Source: Rubellimicrobium roseum
GTDB taxonomy: Bacteria; Pseudomonadota; Alphaproteobacteria; Rhodobacterales; Rhodobacteraceae
Direction: 5' to 3'
Assembly: GCF_006152145.1 (NCBI RefSeq)
Contig: NZ_VDFV01000004.1
Span: forward strand, 1 to 64,000
DNA length: 64,000 nt
The position numbers and the translations under genes are program-made. A model generated the notes under the pieces. That model was not told the origin of the DNA. It made no database searches and was given only the letters and a program-made list of their open reading frames with translations. Positions 10,952 to 18,674 of this stretch are shown piece after piece. Each line of letters starts with the position of its first letter. Position 1 is the stretch's first letter.

Positions 10952-10989
10952 CAGCACCGCGCGGTGGGGGGCCTGTTCGCGCAACACCC
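10952..10989 (-). repeat. Bipartite intercistronic motif, copy 1, in a hairpin-rich region
   Basis: On the plus strand this reads GCACCGCGCGGT, 11 unrelated bases, then TCGCGCAACACC. The same two 12-base blocks with the same 11-base gap recur at 48008-48045. CACCGCGCGGTG (10955-10966) and CCCGCGCGGG (10989-10998) are each self-complementary, and the G and C runs between them can pair, so the transcript can fold. It sits between the binding-protein stop and the first permease. A TTAA-containing segment follows downstream at about 10938-10942. Confidence 0.55.
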
Positions 10990-11004
10990 CCGCGCGGGTG
11001 CGAA

Positions 11005-12267
11005 TCAGTTCATCTCGACCGCGTCGGCCATCATGTTGGCCGCGTCCTCGGGGCTCATGTCCGAGTTCACGAACTCGGTGATGACCTCCATCATGGCGCC
11101 GCGCTGGGATTGCGGCACGGTCATGTTGTGGGCCATGGAGCGGACGAGCGTTTCCGCTTCGATGGCGGCCGCGAGGTCCTGCTGGCTCTTCACCTGGCAG
11201 GGGTTGAAGCCCTGGCTCATGTCCACGTCCATCCGCGCGGGGATCGAGCCCTTGGCCTGATTGAAGATGGTCTGGAATTCCGGCGACATGATCGTGTTGG
11301 CGAGCAGCGTGCTGCCCTCGGCGTAGTCGGCGTCGTCCTGCGCGAAGAAGACCACCGAATCGGCGTTCAGGATGTAGCCATTGCCGCCCCAGTCCACCGG
11401 GGCCTGGGTGCAGACGTAGTCGGTGCCCTCCTGGAGCCCCGCGGCGTTCAGCGTGCCGATGGCCCAGTCGCCCATGAAGAAGAAGGCGGCTTCGCCGTTC
11501 GTCATCATGGCCATGGCCTCTTCCCAGGGGCGTCCGGGCATGCCGGGGTCCATCCAGTCCACGACCCGGCGGAACTGGGCGAAGGCGTCGATCATCCCTT
11601 GGCTGCGGATCGCCTCGGCGTCGCCCTCGACGAAGGCGGCGCGGTAGAGGTCGATGTCCATGCCGTAGACGATCGAGTCGAAGGTCGTGGCGTCGGTCCA
11701 GTCGAAGGAGCCGTGCGCGACGCAGGTCAGGCCCGCGGCCACGACCTTCTCGCAGGCGGCGTTGAACTCCTCCCAGGTGGCTGGCACGGCCTCGACGCCG
11801 GCGGCCTCCATGGCCTTGGGCGAGGACCACATCCAGTTGACGCGGTGGATGTTCATCGGCACCGCGACCCAGCTTCCGGCGGGCTTCATGACGGGCAGAA
11901 GCTCGGGGGCGACCACGGACTCCCAGTTGCCGGCGGTCGCCACCTCGTCGAGGTTGGCGGTCATGCCGGTCGCGTTCCATTCCGCGATCTCGGGGCCCTT
12001 GAGCTGCACGGCCGGCGGCGCGTTCCCGGCAACCACGTCGGCGCGCAGCTTCGCCAGCGTGTTGGCGGTGTGGCCGGCGATGGAGGTCTGCTCCCAGGTG
12101 CCACCGGCGGCGGCGAACATCTCGCCCAGCTTGGCGATGGCCGCGGCGTCCGAGCCGGTGGCCCATTGGTGGAGCAGGTTGGTCTTGGGCTCGGCGACGG
12201 CCGCTCCGGTGGTCAGGGCAAGCAGCGCCGCGGCTGCCCCCGCGATGCGGGGCAGGTCCTTGGTCAT
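11005..12267 (-). CDS. CUT1 sugar ABC transporter substrate-binding protein
   Basis: A periplasmic sugar receptor, 420 residues, with a signal peptide of about 25 residues (LLALTTGAAVAE). The amino-terminal LLHQWATGSDAAAI and the later VAGNAPPAVQLKGPEIAEW resemble glucose/mannose-type binding proteins (the GtsA-like branch), so the ligand may be a hexose or hexose derivative. This is inferred from family resemblance. It is first in the nine-gene operon that continues through two permeases, the ATPase, an SDR, the epimerase and three more SDRs. No regulator is encoded in the operon. Confidence 0.9.
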   Translation of the reverse strand: MTKDLPRIAGAAAALLALTTGAAVAEPKTNLLHQWATGSDAAAIAKLGEMFAAAGGTWEQTSIAGHTANTLAKLRADVVAGNAPPAVQLKGPEIAEWNATGMTANLDEVATAGNWESVVAPELLPVMKPAGSWVAVPMNIHRVNWMWSSPKAMEAAGVEAVPATWEEFNAACEKVVAAGLTCVAHGSFDWTDATTFDSIVYGMDIDLYRAAFVEGDAEAIRSQGMIDAFAQFRRVVDWMDPGMPGRPWEEAMAMMTNGEAAFFFMGDWAIGTLNAAGLQEGTDYVCTQAPVDWGGNGYILNADSVVFFAQDDADYAEGSTLLANTIMSPEFQTIFNQAKGSIPARMDVDMSQGFNPCQVKSQQDLAAAIEAETLVRSMAHNMTVPQSQRGAMMEVITEFVNSDMSPEDAANMMADAVEMN

Positions 12268-12347
12268 GACGATGGTCTCCTCCCGTTGCGCGCCGGGGGG
12301 CGGTCCGTCTTGCTGCGGCCCGTCCCGATGACCCGGCGTCAGGGTGG

Positions 12348-12376
12348 AGACTAGGTAGCGCCTGAAAACCTGTCAA
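12348..12376 (-). promoter_or_regulatory. Sigma-70-type promoter for the four-SDR sugar operon
   Basis: On the minus strand a perfect TTGACA (12376-12371) is followed after 17 bases by TAGTCT (12353-12348), about 80 bases upstream of the binding-protein ATG. A dyad CAAA-ACA-TTTG at 12374-12384 overlaps the upstream edge of the -35 hexamer and is a candidate operator. Confidence 0.55.
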
Positions 12377-12392
12377 AACATTTGAATGGCCC

Positions 12393-13070
12393 CTAGAGCG
12401 GAAGGGGCGAGACGCCGATCACATGCGGGTGCAGGACGAGAAGGAGGAGCCAGACGCCCAGGGAAAGGACGAATCGGCGACCCAGGGTGGCGTTCGCGCG
12501 CCACCAGCCGGGCGATCCGAGCGGACGGAGCGAAAGCGTGGCGGTCGCGGCGAAGTAGGCGGGCGACTCGAGGCCTAGCGCGCGGGCGGCGCGGGCGTCG
12601 AAAGCGGGCATGGCGGCCAGCGCCATGAGGAGGAAGCCGCCGAACAGGAGGACGTGCGCGAGGTCGCCGTTGGGGAACAGGTGCGCGCCCGACCAGAGGG
12701 CGAGCACCCAAAGGAGCGGGTGGCGCGTGACGGCGGCGAAACCGGGACGGGACGGGTCGAGGCGGGGCTGGCGCGGGCCGCCGAGCGTCACCGTCCGCCC
12801 GGGCAGGCCGCAGAACGCGAGCGCGGTGGCGAGGGGGAGCGCGACGTTCGGGACCCAGCGCGTCCAGGGGAGCTGCGGCCAGAGTTCGACGTAAGGGGCG
12901 CGCCCCGCCGCCCATATGACCCAAGCGGTCACGGCGAGCGAGATCAGGCCGTAAAGCGAGAACCAGGCGCGGCGGCCCATCGCGCCCACCAGCCTTTCGC
13001 GGATCGCGGGGCGGGTCGGGACGAAGTGCGTGAGCAGGAAGGCCGCATAGGCCGCCGCGAAGCCGGTCAT
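12393..13070 (-). CDS. nnrU: NnrU family membrane protein
   Basis: A polytopic inner-membrane protein of 225 residues required for nitric oxide reductase function or expression in Rhodobacter relatives; its biochemical role is unsettled. About six hydrophobic helices are visible. Family landmarks include THFVPTRPAIRERLVGAMG near the start and the histidine-containing VTRHPLLWVLALWSGAHLFPNGD in the middle. It is the last gene of the nor operon and overlaps the preceding small gene by ATGA. The order norC-norB-norQ-norD-small genes-nnrU recalls the R. sphaeroides norCBQD-nnrT-nnrU operon. Confidence 0.88.
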   Translation of the reverse strand: MTGFAAAYAAFLLTHFVPTRPAIRERLVGAMGRRAWFSLYGLISLAVTAWVIWAAGRAPYVELWPQLPWTRWVPNVALPLATALAFCGLPGRTVTLGGPRQPRLDPSRPGFAAVTRHPLLWVLALWSGAHLFPNGDLAHVLLFGGFLLMALAAMPAFDARAARALGLESPAYFAATATLSLRPLGSPGWWRANATLGRRFVLSLGVWLLLLVLHPHVIGVSPLPL

Positions 13071-13297
13071 GCCTCCTCGGGCTCCCGGTCGGATTCGACC
13101 ATGAGCCGCGTGAGGTGGCGGGCGTAGATCCAGGCGGCGGGGCCACCCGTGAGGACGCCCGCCCAGATCGCGGCCCAGGGCGACAGGATCGGCATGCCGA
13201 CCCAGCCCAGGATGAGCGAGGCGAAGTAGACGTTGAGCATCATGGCCCCTGCCGCAAAGGGATAAAGGCCGCCCACGAGCGTCCAGGCGGGAGTCAT
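13067..13297 (-). CDS. Small membrane protein of the nor operon, 76 aa
   Basis: I do not recognise a named family with certainty. The protein has two hydrophobic segments (about residues 8-33 and 36-60, the latter GMPILSPWAAIWAGVLTGG) and an acidic tail DREPEEA. It occupies the place held by nnrT in the R. sphaeroides nor operon, but equivalence is not established here. Its start overlaps the stop of the 54-residue gene upstream (ATGA) and its stop overlaps the nnrU start (ATGA), so it is clearly part of the operon and probably a real, translated gene. Confidence 0.75.
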   Translation of the reverse strand: MTPAWTLVGGLYPFAAGAMMLNVYFASLILGWVGMPILSPWAAIWAGVLTGGPAAWIYARHLTRLMVESDREPEEA

Positions 13298-13458
13298 CGC
13301 CGCACCACGACGAGCCAGTGCATGAGGGCGAAGCTCAGGAGCATGGCGACCGAGGCCAGGGCGTACCAGAGCGTGGGGTCGGTCTGGGCGGGGACCTCGG
13401 CGGCTTCGGCCAGGGCGGCCGAGGGGAGAAGGGCGATCAGGAATAGGAAGAGGCGCAT
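13294..13458 (-). CDS. Very small membrane or secreted protein of the nor operon, 54 aa
   Basis: Starts at ATG 13458, four bases after the norD stop codon, and ends with TGA at 13294-13296 overlapping the next ATG. The translation starts MRLFLFLIALLPSAALAEA, a clear signal peptide or signal anchor. A hydrophilic linker follows, then one transmembrane helix (WYALASVAMLLSFALMHWLV) and a short VVVRR tail. Coupling at both ends supports translation. It could be a small accessory subunit or assembly factor of the cNor complex; nothing in the sequence fixes the role. Confidence 0.7.
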   Translation of the reverse strand: MRLFLFLIALLPSAALAEAAEVPAQTDPTLWYALASVAMLLSFALMHWLVVVRR

Positions 13459-13461
13459 GGG

Positions 13462-15378
13462 TCAGGTCTCCCGTGTGAGTCCGTGATAGATGTCGGGAAG
13501 GGCGCGGGGAAGCCGCGCCGGGTCGGGCAGCAGGGTGAAGCCCGCGCGCCCGAAGATGCGGGCAAACCAGTCCTGCCCGTCGGCGTCGATGACGACGCCG
13601 TGGACGGACTGGCCGAGGGCGCGGGCCTCGCGGACGGCCATGCGGCTGTCCTCGATGCCATGGACGCCCTCGTAGTGGTCGAGATCGTTGGGCTTGCCGT
13701 CGGTCAGGATCAGGAGGAGGCGCTTCTGGGCCCCCTGCCCGGCCAGTTGCGCCGAGGCGTGGCGGATCGCGGCGCCGAGGCGGGTGTAATGGCCGGGGCG
13801 CAAGGACCCGATCCGGGCGGCGACGGTGGAGGACATGGGTTCGGCGAAGGACTTGCAGCGGTGGAGGAACACGCGGTCGCGGCGCAGGGACGAGAAGCCC
13901 CAGATGGCAAGCCGGTCGCCCACCTTGTCGAGCCCGGCCGCCAGTGCGGCCACGGAGTCTCGGGCGGTGTCGATGACCGAGCGGTCGCCCGTGACGGCCT
14001 CGGTCGAGCGGGAGCAGTCGACGAGCAGCGCGACGGCGAGGTCGCGTTCCGTCGCGCGGGTGGCGAGATGGATGCGGTCGCTCCCCTGCCCCGTCGCGCG
14101 GATCATGGCCTGGCTGTTCACGACCGAGTCGAGGTCGAGCTCGGACCCGTCCATCTGCCGGGGCAGCGTGACGCGGCGGGGGTGCAGCGCCTCGAACTGG
14201 CGGCGCACGCGGTTGGCGAGGCGCGGGTCGGGCACGGCGGCCTGGGAGCCGGGCTCGACGGGGGCTTCGAGCACGCGGGTGTGGTCGGGCATGTAGGCGC
14301 GGGCGCGGTGGTTCCACTCGGGATAGGTGAAGCGGTCCGAGATGCGCTCGTGGTCGGCGTCCTGCGCGGCGAGGTCGAGTGACACGCGCAGGCGCGAGGC
14401 GGCGCGCTTCCAGTGCTGAGTCAGCGTGATGCTGTCCTGGTCCTCGGCGGCCTTGGCGGCGTTCTCGCTGTCGTCGTCGTCCACGAGGCGGGCGAGGTTC
14501 AGGCTCTCGGCCCAGGAGAGGATGCCCTCGAAGCGGTAAAGGATGAAGCCGTCGCGGCGGTTCGCCTGGTCGAGGTCGCGCCGCTCGGCCCGCTTGCGCG
14601 AGGGGACAACGGCGGCGTCGAGCCCCTGCCCCGGCTCCTGGGCCTCGGCCGCGCCGCGTCCCTTGGCGGGGCGGTCGAGGCGGGGCCAGATTGGGACAGG
14701 CGTCAGGGGAGCATAGTGGCGCGGCGCGCGGAGGGTGCCGGCGTCGAGCTGACTCAGCAGGTCCTGCCGGGCGTCGGGAGAGGCCTGCGGGTCGCCCAAG
14801 ACCCGGAGCGCCAAATCCTCGACCGCCTGCTCGATGGGCGTGGCCGGAGCAGCCGGGCGATGGGCGCGCAGATAGGCGGCCATGACCTCGCCCCAAGGGG
14901 CGAGGCCGGGGCAGCGCTCGCGCACCTTGCGGCTCGCCGTCTCCATCGCCCTCAGGTGGCTCAGGTCGGCCAGGAGCGGATCGTCCTCCGGCGCGGGGGG
15001 CTCGGCGCAGGCGGACATGGCCGCGAGCCAGAGATAGGCGCTGCGGTTGAGGTCGCGCGAAGGGAATGCGTCGAGGACGGGCGGCAGGCGCAGGCGTTCG
15101 CCGTCGAAGGTGGCGCGATGCTCGCGCGGCCAGTGGCCTGCGATCTTTTCATTGAGGCGGCGGCGAAGAGCGACGGTCGCGGTGGCCGGGCCAATCTCCA
15201 CGCCGCCCGCGCCGCCCAGGGCGCGGAAGAGAACCGCGACCGAGGCGCGCATGGCGTCGAGCGTCACGGCCTGGTCGGTGGCGCCGTCTTCGGGCGCGGT
15301 CAGGCGGCTGGCCCAGTCGTGCCAGAGATTGCCGACGGTCTCTTCCGGTTCGAGGTAGTCGAGGACGGCGTGGAGCAT
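13462..15378 (-). CDS. norD: Nitric oxide reductase activation protein NorD
   Basis: A 638-residue cytoplasmic protein needed with NorQ for activation of NO reductase, presumably insertion of the non-haem iron. The carboxy-terminal von Willebrand A domain carries the MIDAS motif DCSRS (Asp454, Ser456, Ser458), with further conserved blocks GFSSLRRD and LLLILTDGKPNDLDHYEG. The middle region is charged and low in complexity, as in other NorD/CbbO proteins. It is four bases from norQ upstream and three bases from the 54-residue gene downstream. Confidence 0.93.
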   Translation of the reverse strand: MLHAVLDYLEPEETVGNLWHDWASRLTAPEDGATDQAVTLDAMRASVAVLFRALGGAGGVEIGPATATVALRRRLNEKIAGHWPREHRATFDGERLRLPPVLDAFPSRDLNRSAYLWLAAMSACAEPPAPEDDPLLADLSHLRAMETASRKVRERCPGLAPWGEVMAAYLRAHRPAAPATPIEQAVEDLALRVLGDPQASPDARQDLLSQLDAGTLRAPRHYAPLTPVPIWPRLDRPAKGRGAAEAQEPGQGLDAAVVPSRKRAERRDLDQANRRDGFILYRFEGILSWAESLNLARLVDDDDSENAAKAAEDQDSITLTQHWKRAASRLRVSLDLAAQDADHERISDRFTYPEWNHRARAYMPDHTRVLEAPVEPGSQAAVPDPRLANRVRRQFEALHPRRVTLPRQMDGSELDLDSVVNSQAMIRATGQGSDRIHLATRATERDLAVALLVDCSRSTEAVTGDRSVIDTARDSVAALAAGLDKVGDRLAIWGFSSLRRDRVFLHRCKSFAEPMSSTVAARIGSLRPGHYTRLGAAIRHASAQLAGQGAQKRLLLILTDGKPNDLDHYEGVHGIEDSRMAVREARALGQSVHGVVIDADGQDWFARIFGRAGFTLLPDPARLPRALPDIYHGLTRET

Positions 15379-15382
15379 GATG

Positions 15383-16180
15383 TCACCCGAAGACGGTGGC
15401 GGCGAGGTCGCGCAGGGCGGCCTGCGTGTCCGCGTCGTCGCTGAGAGGCTCGATGATGGCGGCTTCGAGAGCGCGGGCGACGCTCATGCCGCCGGCGATC
15501 AGGGTGCCCGCGTAGACGAGGAGGCGGGTCGAGACGCCCTCCTCCAGGTCTATGCCCGAGAGCTTGCGGATATGGCCCGCGAGGCGGACGAGCGACCTGG
15601 CCCGGCCTTCGTCCAGCCTGGTCTCGTGGATCAGGATGCGGGTCTCGAGCGCGGGCTCGGGGAAGTCGAAGCCGATGGACAGGAAGCGCTGGCGCGTCGA
15701 GGGCTTCAGCTTCTTGAGGATGTTCTGGTAGCCGGGGTTGTAGCTGGCCACCAGCATGAAGTTCGCGGGCGCCTGGAGGTCCTCGCCCGTGCGGTCGAGG
15801 AACAGGCGGCGGCGGTCGTCGGTGAGGGGGTGCAGGACCACCGTCACGTCCTTGCGGGCCTCGACCACCTCGTCGAGGTAGCAGATGCCGCCCTCCCGCA
15901 CCGCGCGGGTGAGGGGGCCGTCGACCCAGACCGTCTCGCCGCCCTTGAGGAGGTAGCGGCCGATGAGGTCGGAGGCCGACAGGTCGTCATGACAGGCGAC
16001 CGTGTAGAGGGGCAGGTTCAGCCGCGCCGCCATGTGCTCCACAAAGCGCGTCTTGCCGCAGCCGGTGGGCCCCTTCAGGAGAAGGGGCAGACCGTTGGCC
16101 TGGGCGGTGACGAAGATCTCGCATTCGTCGGCGGAGGGCTGGTAGTAGGGAACGTCGTGGACCCGGACAGGCGCGTTCAT
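15383..16180 (-). CDS. norQ: NorQ, MoxR-type AAA+ ATPase
   Basis: A 265-residue MoxR-type ATPase that works with the VWA protein NorD to activate NO reductase. Walker A GPTGCGKT at 37-44, Walker B ICYLDEVVEARKD, and sensor segment FMLVASYNPGYQ are present. Length and sequence fit NorQ/CbbQ. It lies three bases from the norB stop and four from the norD start, inside the nor operon. Confidence 0.95.
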   Translation of the reverse strand: MNAPVRVHDVPYYQPSADECEIFVTAQANGLPLLLKGPTGCGKTRFVEHMAARLNLPLYTVACHDDLSASDLIGRYLLKGGETVWVDGPLTRAVREGGICYLDEVVEARKDVTVVLHPLTDDRRRLFLDRTGEDLQAPANFMLVASYNPGYQNILKKLKPSTRQRFLSIGFDFPEPALETRILIHETRLDEGRARSLVRLAGHIRKLSGIDLEEGVSTRLLVYAGTLIAGGMSVARALEAAIIEPLSDDADTQAALRDLAATVFG

Positions 16181-16183
16181 GGG

Positions 16184-17524
16184 TCATTCTCCCGGTTGCA
16201 GGGCCGCGCGGGCGGCCCTTTGGGGCCGGATCACCGCGGTGGCGTAGATGAAGAGGATGGCCCCGATCACGACCGCCGCCCCGGCGCCGAAGCGCATCGC
16301 GTAGAAGAGCCAGAGCTGGTCCTGCACCTCCATGTAGTACATGCCCATCACGCGCTGCAGGTGCGTCTGGACGGTGCCGGCGAAGGTCAGGACGAAGGTC
16401 ATGAAGGCGATGCCGCCGGTCATCAGCCAGAACGAGGCCATGTTGAGCGCCTGGTTGTAGGGATCGCGGCCCCGGATGTGCGGCATGGCGTAGGTCATGA
16501 TCGCCAGGTTCATCGCGACATAGGCGCCGTAGAAGGCGAGGTGCCCATGGGCGGCCGTCACCTGCGTGCCGTGGGTGTAGTAGTTCACCCCGTGCAGCGT
16601 GTGCAGGAACCCCCAGACGCCCGCGCCGAAGAAGGCGACGGTGGCGGAGCCCAGCGACCACAGGAGCGCGGCCTTGTTGGGGTGGTTCTTGCGGCCCTTC
16701 CAGACCATGACGAAGGAAAAGCTCATCATGGCGAAGAAGGGGATGACTTCGAGCGTCGAGAAGATCGAGCCGATCCACTGCCAGTAGCCCGGCGCGCCGA
16801 TCCAGAAGTAGTGGTGCCCGGTGCCGAGGATGCCCGAGAAGAGCGCCAGCGCCACGATGACGTAGAGCCACTTTTCGATCACCTCGCGGTCCACGCCCGT
16901 GAGCTTGAGCATCAGGTAGCCCAGGATCGCGGCCATCACGAGCTCCCAGGTCGCCTCGACCCAGAGGTGGACGACGAACCACCAGTACATCTTGTCGAGC
17001 GACAGATTGTCCGGGTTGATGAAGGCGAAGACCCACAGGAGCGACAGGAGCCAGAGCCCCAGGAGCAGGATGTTGGTGATCGCGGTCTTGCGGCCCGCGA
17101 GCGAGGTCATGGTGATGTTGAACAGGAAGATCAGCGCGGCCACGAGGATGCCGAACTTGACCCAGAGCGGCTGTTCGAGGAACTCGCGGCCCCCGTGGAT
17201 GCCGATGAGGTAGCTGGCGACGGCGCCCAACGTGCCGACGGTCAGGATCGCGAGCTGGACCCAGGCCAGCCTGACCGAGAAGAGCTCGCGCTCGGCTTCC
17301 TCGGGGACGAGGTAGTAGGCGGCGCCGAAGAAGCCCAGGAGGATCCAGACCACCAGGGCGTTGGTGTGGATCATGCGGACGACGTTGAAGGGAAGGATCT
17401 CGCTCAGGGTGTTGGGCGAGACGTAGATCCAGCCCGCGAGCAGCCCCGCGAGGACCTGGACGGCGAAGAGTCCGAGCGCCACCGCGAAATAGGCGGCCGC
17501 GACCTTTTGGGATTGGTACTTCAT
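16184..17524 (-). CDS. norB: Nitric oxide reductase cytochrome b subunit NorB
   Basis: The catalytic subunit of cytochrome c-dependent NO reductase, reducing 2 NO to N2O at a haem b3-FeB centre. It has 446 residues and 12 transmembrane helices. Metal-ligand segments are visible: MIHTNALVVW for low-spin haem, WWFVVHLWVEATWE with the key glutamates, GILGTGHHYFW, and AAHGHLAFYGAYVA. The ATG at 17524 is chosen because GAGGAG lies just upstream; a TTG at 17539 would overlap norC and adds residues not typical of the family. Confidence 0.96.
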   Translation of the reverse strand: MKYQSQKVAAAYFAVALGLFAVQVLAGLLAGWIYVSPNTLSEILPFNVVRMIHTNALVVWILLGFFGAAYYLVPEEAERELFSVRLAWVQLAILTVGTLGAVASYLIGIHGGREFLEQPLWVKFGILVAALIFLFNITMTSLAGRKTAITNILLLGLWLLSLLWVFAFINPDNLSLDKMYWWFVVHLWVEATWELVMAAILGYLMLKLTGVDREVIEKWLYVIVALALFSGILGTGHHYFWIGAPGYWQWIGSIFSTLEVIPFFAMMSFSFVMVWKGRKNHPNKAALLWSLGSATVAFFGAGVWGFLHTLHGVNYYTHGTQVTAAHGHLAFYGAYVAMNLAIMTYAMPHIRGRDPYNQALNMASFWLMTGGIAFMTFVLTFAGTVQTHLQRVMGMYYMEVQDQLWLFYAMRFGAGAAVVIGAILFIYATAVIRPQRAARAALQPGE

Positions 17525-17535
17525 GATGGTTCTCC

Positions 17536-17982
17536 TCAACCCGCGTCGTTCGGCGGCCAGGACTGGAGGTCGCTGTCGTCGGCCCAGCGCAGGAACTCGG
17601 CGAGGCCGCGGGTCTCCTCCTCGGTCAGGTCGAAGAAGGGCATCTGGCGGCGCCCCTCGATCCCCGAGGGCTGGGCCTTCATCCAGGCGTCGAGCACCTC
17701 GTAGGCCCCTTCGGGGTCCTCGATCACGCCCCAGCGGGTGGTGACGTTGCCCAGCTCGGGGGCGAAGTAGGCGCCCTCGCCGTGGAGCGAGTGGCAGTTG
17801 ATGCAGGAGTTCTCCTCCCAGACATGCTTGCCCAGGCGGACGGCGTCGGTCAGGGGCGGGGTCGCCGTGCTGGCGATCGTGCGGTGGCTGTGGGCGACCA
17901 GGGCTCCGAAAACGGCCACGAAGAAGAGCGATCCTCCGTAGAACACGTTCCGGGCCCGGGCCTTGGTCAGGTAGTCTGACAT
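17536..17982 (-). CDS. norC: Nitric oxide reductase cytochrome c subunit NorC
   Basis: The membrane-anchored monohaem cytochrome c that passes electrons to NorB. 148 residues: a transmembrane anchor at about 12-30 (VFYGGSLFFVAVFGALVA), the haem-binding CINCH at 60-64, and a distal Met in RRQMPFFDLTEEE. The ATG at 17982 gives the family amino terminus and follows a GAGGGA site. It is the first gene of the nor operon, with a TTG-N8-CAA regulator box about 70 bases upstream. Confidence 0.95.
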   Translation of the reverse strand: MSDYLTKARARNVFYGGSLFFVAVFGALVAHSHRTIASTATPPLTDAVRLGKHVWEENSCINCHSLHGEGAYFAPELGNVTTRWGVIEDPEGAYEVLDAWMKAQPSGIEGRRQMPFFDLTEEETRGLAEFLRWADDSDLQSWPPNDAG

Positions 17983-18044
17983 CGGGGGTCCCTCGGGCGG
18001 TCGTTGTTGCCCGGCCTTGCTAGCCCCTGCCCCACATGCGGATG

Positions 18045-18058
18045 TTGCGATCCCGCAA
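18045..18058. promoter_or_regulatory. NnrR/Dnr-type box of the divergent nor promoter region
   Basis: TTGCG-ATCC-CGCAA has perfect five-base arms and matches the TTGCG/CGCAA form bound by NO-responsive Crp/Fnr proteins. Its centre lies about 70 bases from the norC start and 80 from the divergent DUF1858-type gene, so one site could serve both directions. The likely regulator is encoded at 19099-19794. Confidence 0.75.
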
Positions 18059-18130
18059 AGACCCGAGCGATGGCCGGGCGCAATGTCGGGACAGCCCGGC
18101 AGCGCAAGCCGGGAGACTGGAGGCAGGGCC

Positions 18131-18346
18131 ATGCGCGCCCCGTTCATCGACGACCCCGACCTGGAGCTGTCCAGGATCTTCGACCTCTGGCCCTGTGCGG
18201 CCCAGGTCTTCATGGAGCAGCGGATGCTGTGCTTCGGCTGCCCGATCGCGCCCTTCCACACGGTCATCGACGCCGTGCAGGAGTACCGGCTGGACGAGGC
18301 GGCGTTCCGCGCGCGGCTGCGCGCCGCCGCCCTCGGCGAGGCCTGA
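18131..18346 (+). CDS. DUF1858-type small cysteine protein, 71 aa
   Basis: A small soluble protein resembling the DUF1858 domain found alone or at the amino end of ScdA/hybrid-cluster-related proteins. It has Cys22 and a CxxC pair, Cys34 and Cys37 (MLCFGCPIAPFHT), which may bind metal or act in thiol/NO chemistry (inference). The start at 18131 follows GGAGGC; longer readings would extend back over the regulator box. It is divergent from norC and first of three plus-strand small genes, so it is probably NO-induced with nor. Confidence 0.75.
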   Translation: MRAPFIDDPDLELSRIFDLWPCAAQVFMEQRMLCFGCPIAPFHTVIDAVQEYRLDEAAFRARLRAAALGEA

Positions 18347-18413
18347 TCCAAGCGGCCTGTTGATCCCGCCCCGCGTTGTCCCACATGAGGGACGCGCGAG
18401 CGGGAGGGAATCG

Positions 18414-18674
18414 ATGCGCCTGGAGCCGAGACCCGAGGGCGGGTTCACCATCGATGCGACGGACCTGGGCCCCCTTCTGGGGATCGACCCGCCGCTCGTG
18501 CCCGGGCTCCTGCGCGACGGGCGCATCCAGAGCCGGTTCGAGCGCGGCGAGGGCGAGGACGAGGGGCGATTCCGCCTGACGTTCCTTTACCGCGGGGTGC
18601 GGCTTCGGCTGATCCTGGACGGCGAGGGCACGGTCCTGAGCCGCAGTCGCGTGATGGCGGCGTCCGCGCGATGA
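18414..18674 (+). CDS. Small uncharacterised protein in the nor region, 86 aa
   Basis: I do not recognise it firmly. It resembles the small DUF6522-like proteins often seen beside denitrification genes. It is soluble and charged: an amino-terminal strand-rich part (MRLEPRPEGGFTIDATDLG) is followed by the GLLRDGRIQSRFERGEGEDE segment and a strand-rich end (GVRLRLILDGEG). No cysteines or membrane segments are present. GGGAGGG lies just before the ATG at 18414. An inverted repeat GTCCC-N6-GGGAC lies in the 67-base gap upstream. The stop overlaps the start of the next gene. Confidence 0.6.
   Translation: MRLEPRPEGGFTIDATDLGPLLGIDPPLVPGLLRDGRIQSRFERGEGEDEGRFRLTFLYRGVRLRLILDGEGTVLSRSRVMAASAR

Noticed and set aside
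17525-17539. TTG start for norB five codons upstream
   Set aside because: It overlaps norC, while the ATG at 17524 has a good ribosome site and the usual amino terminus.
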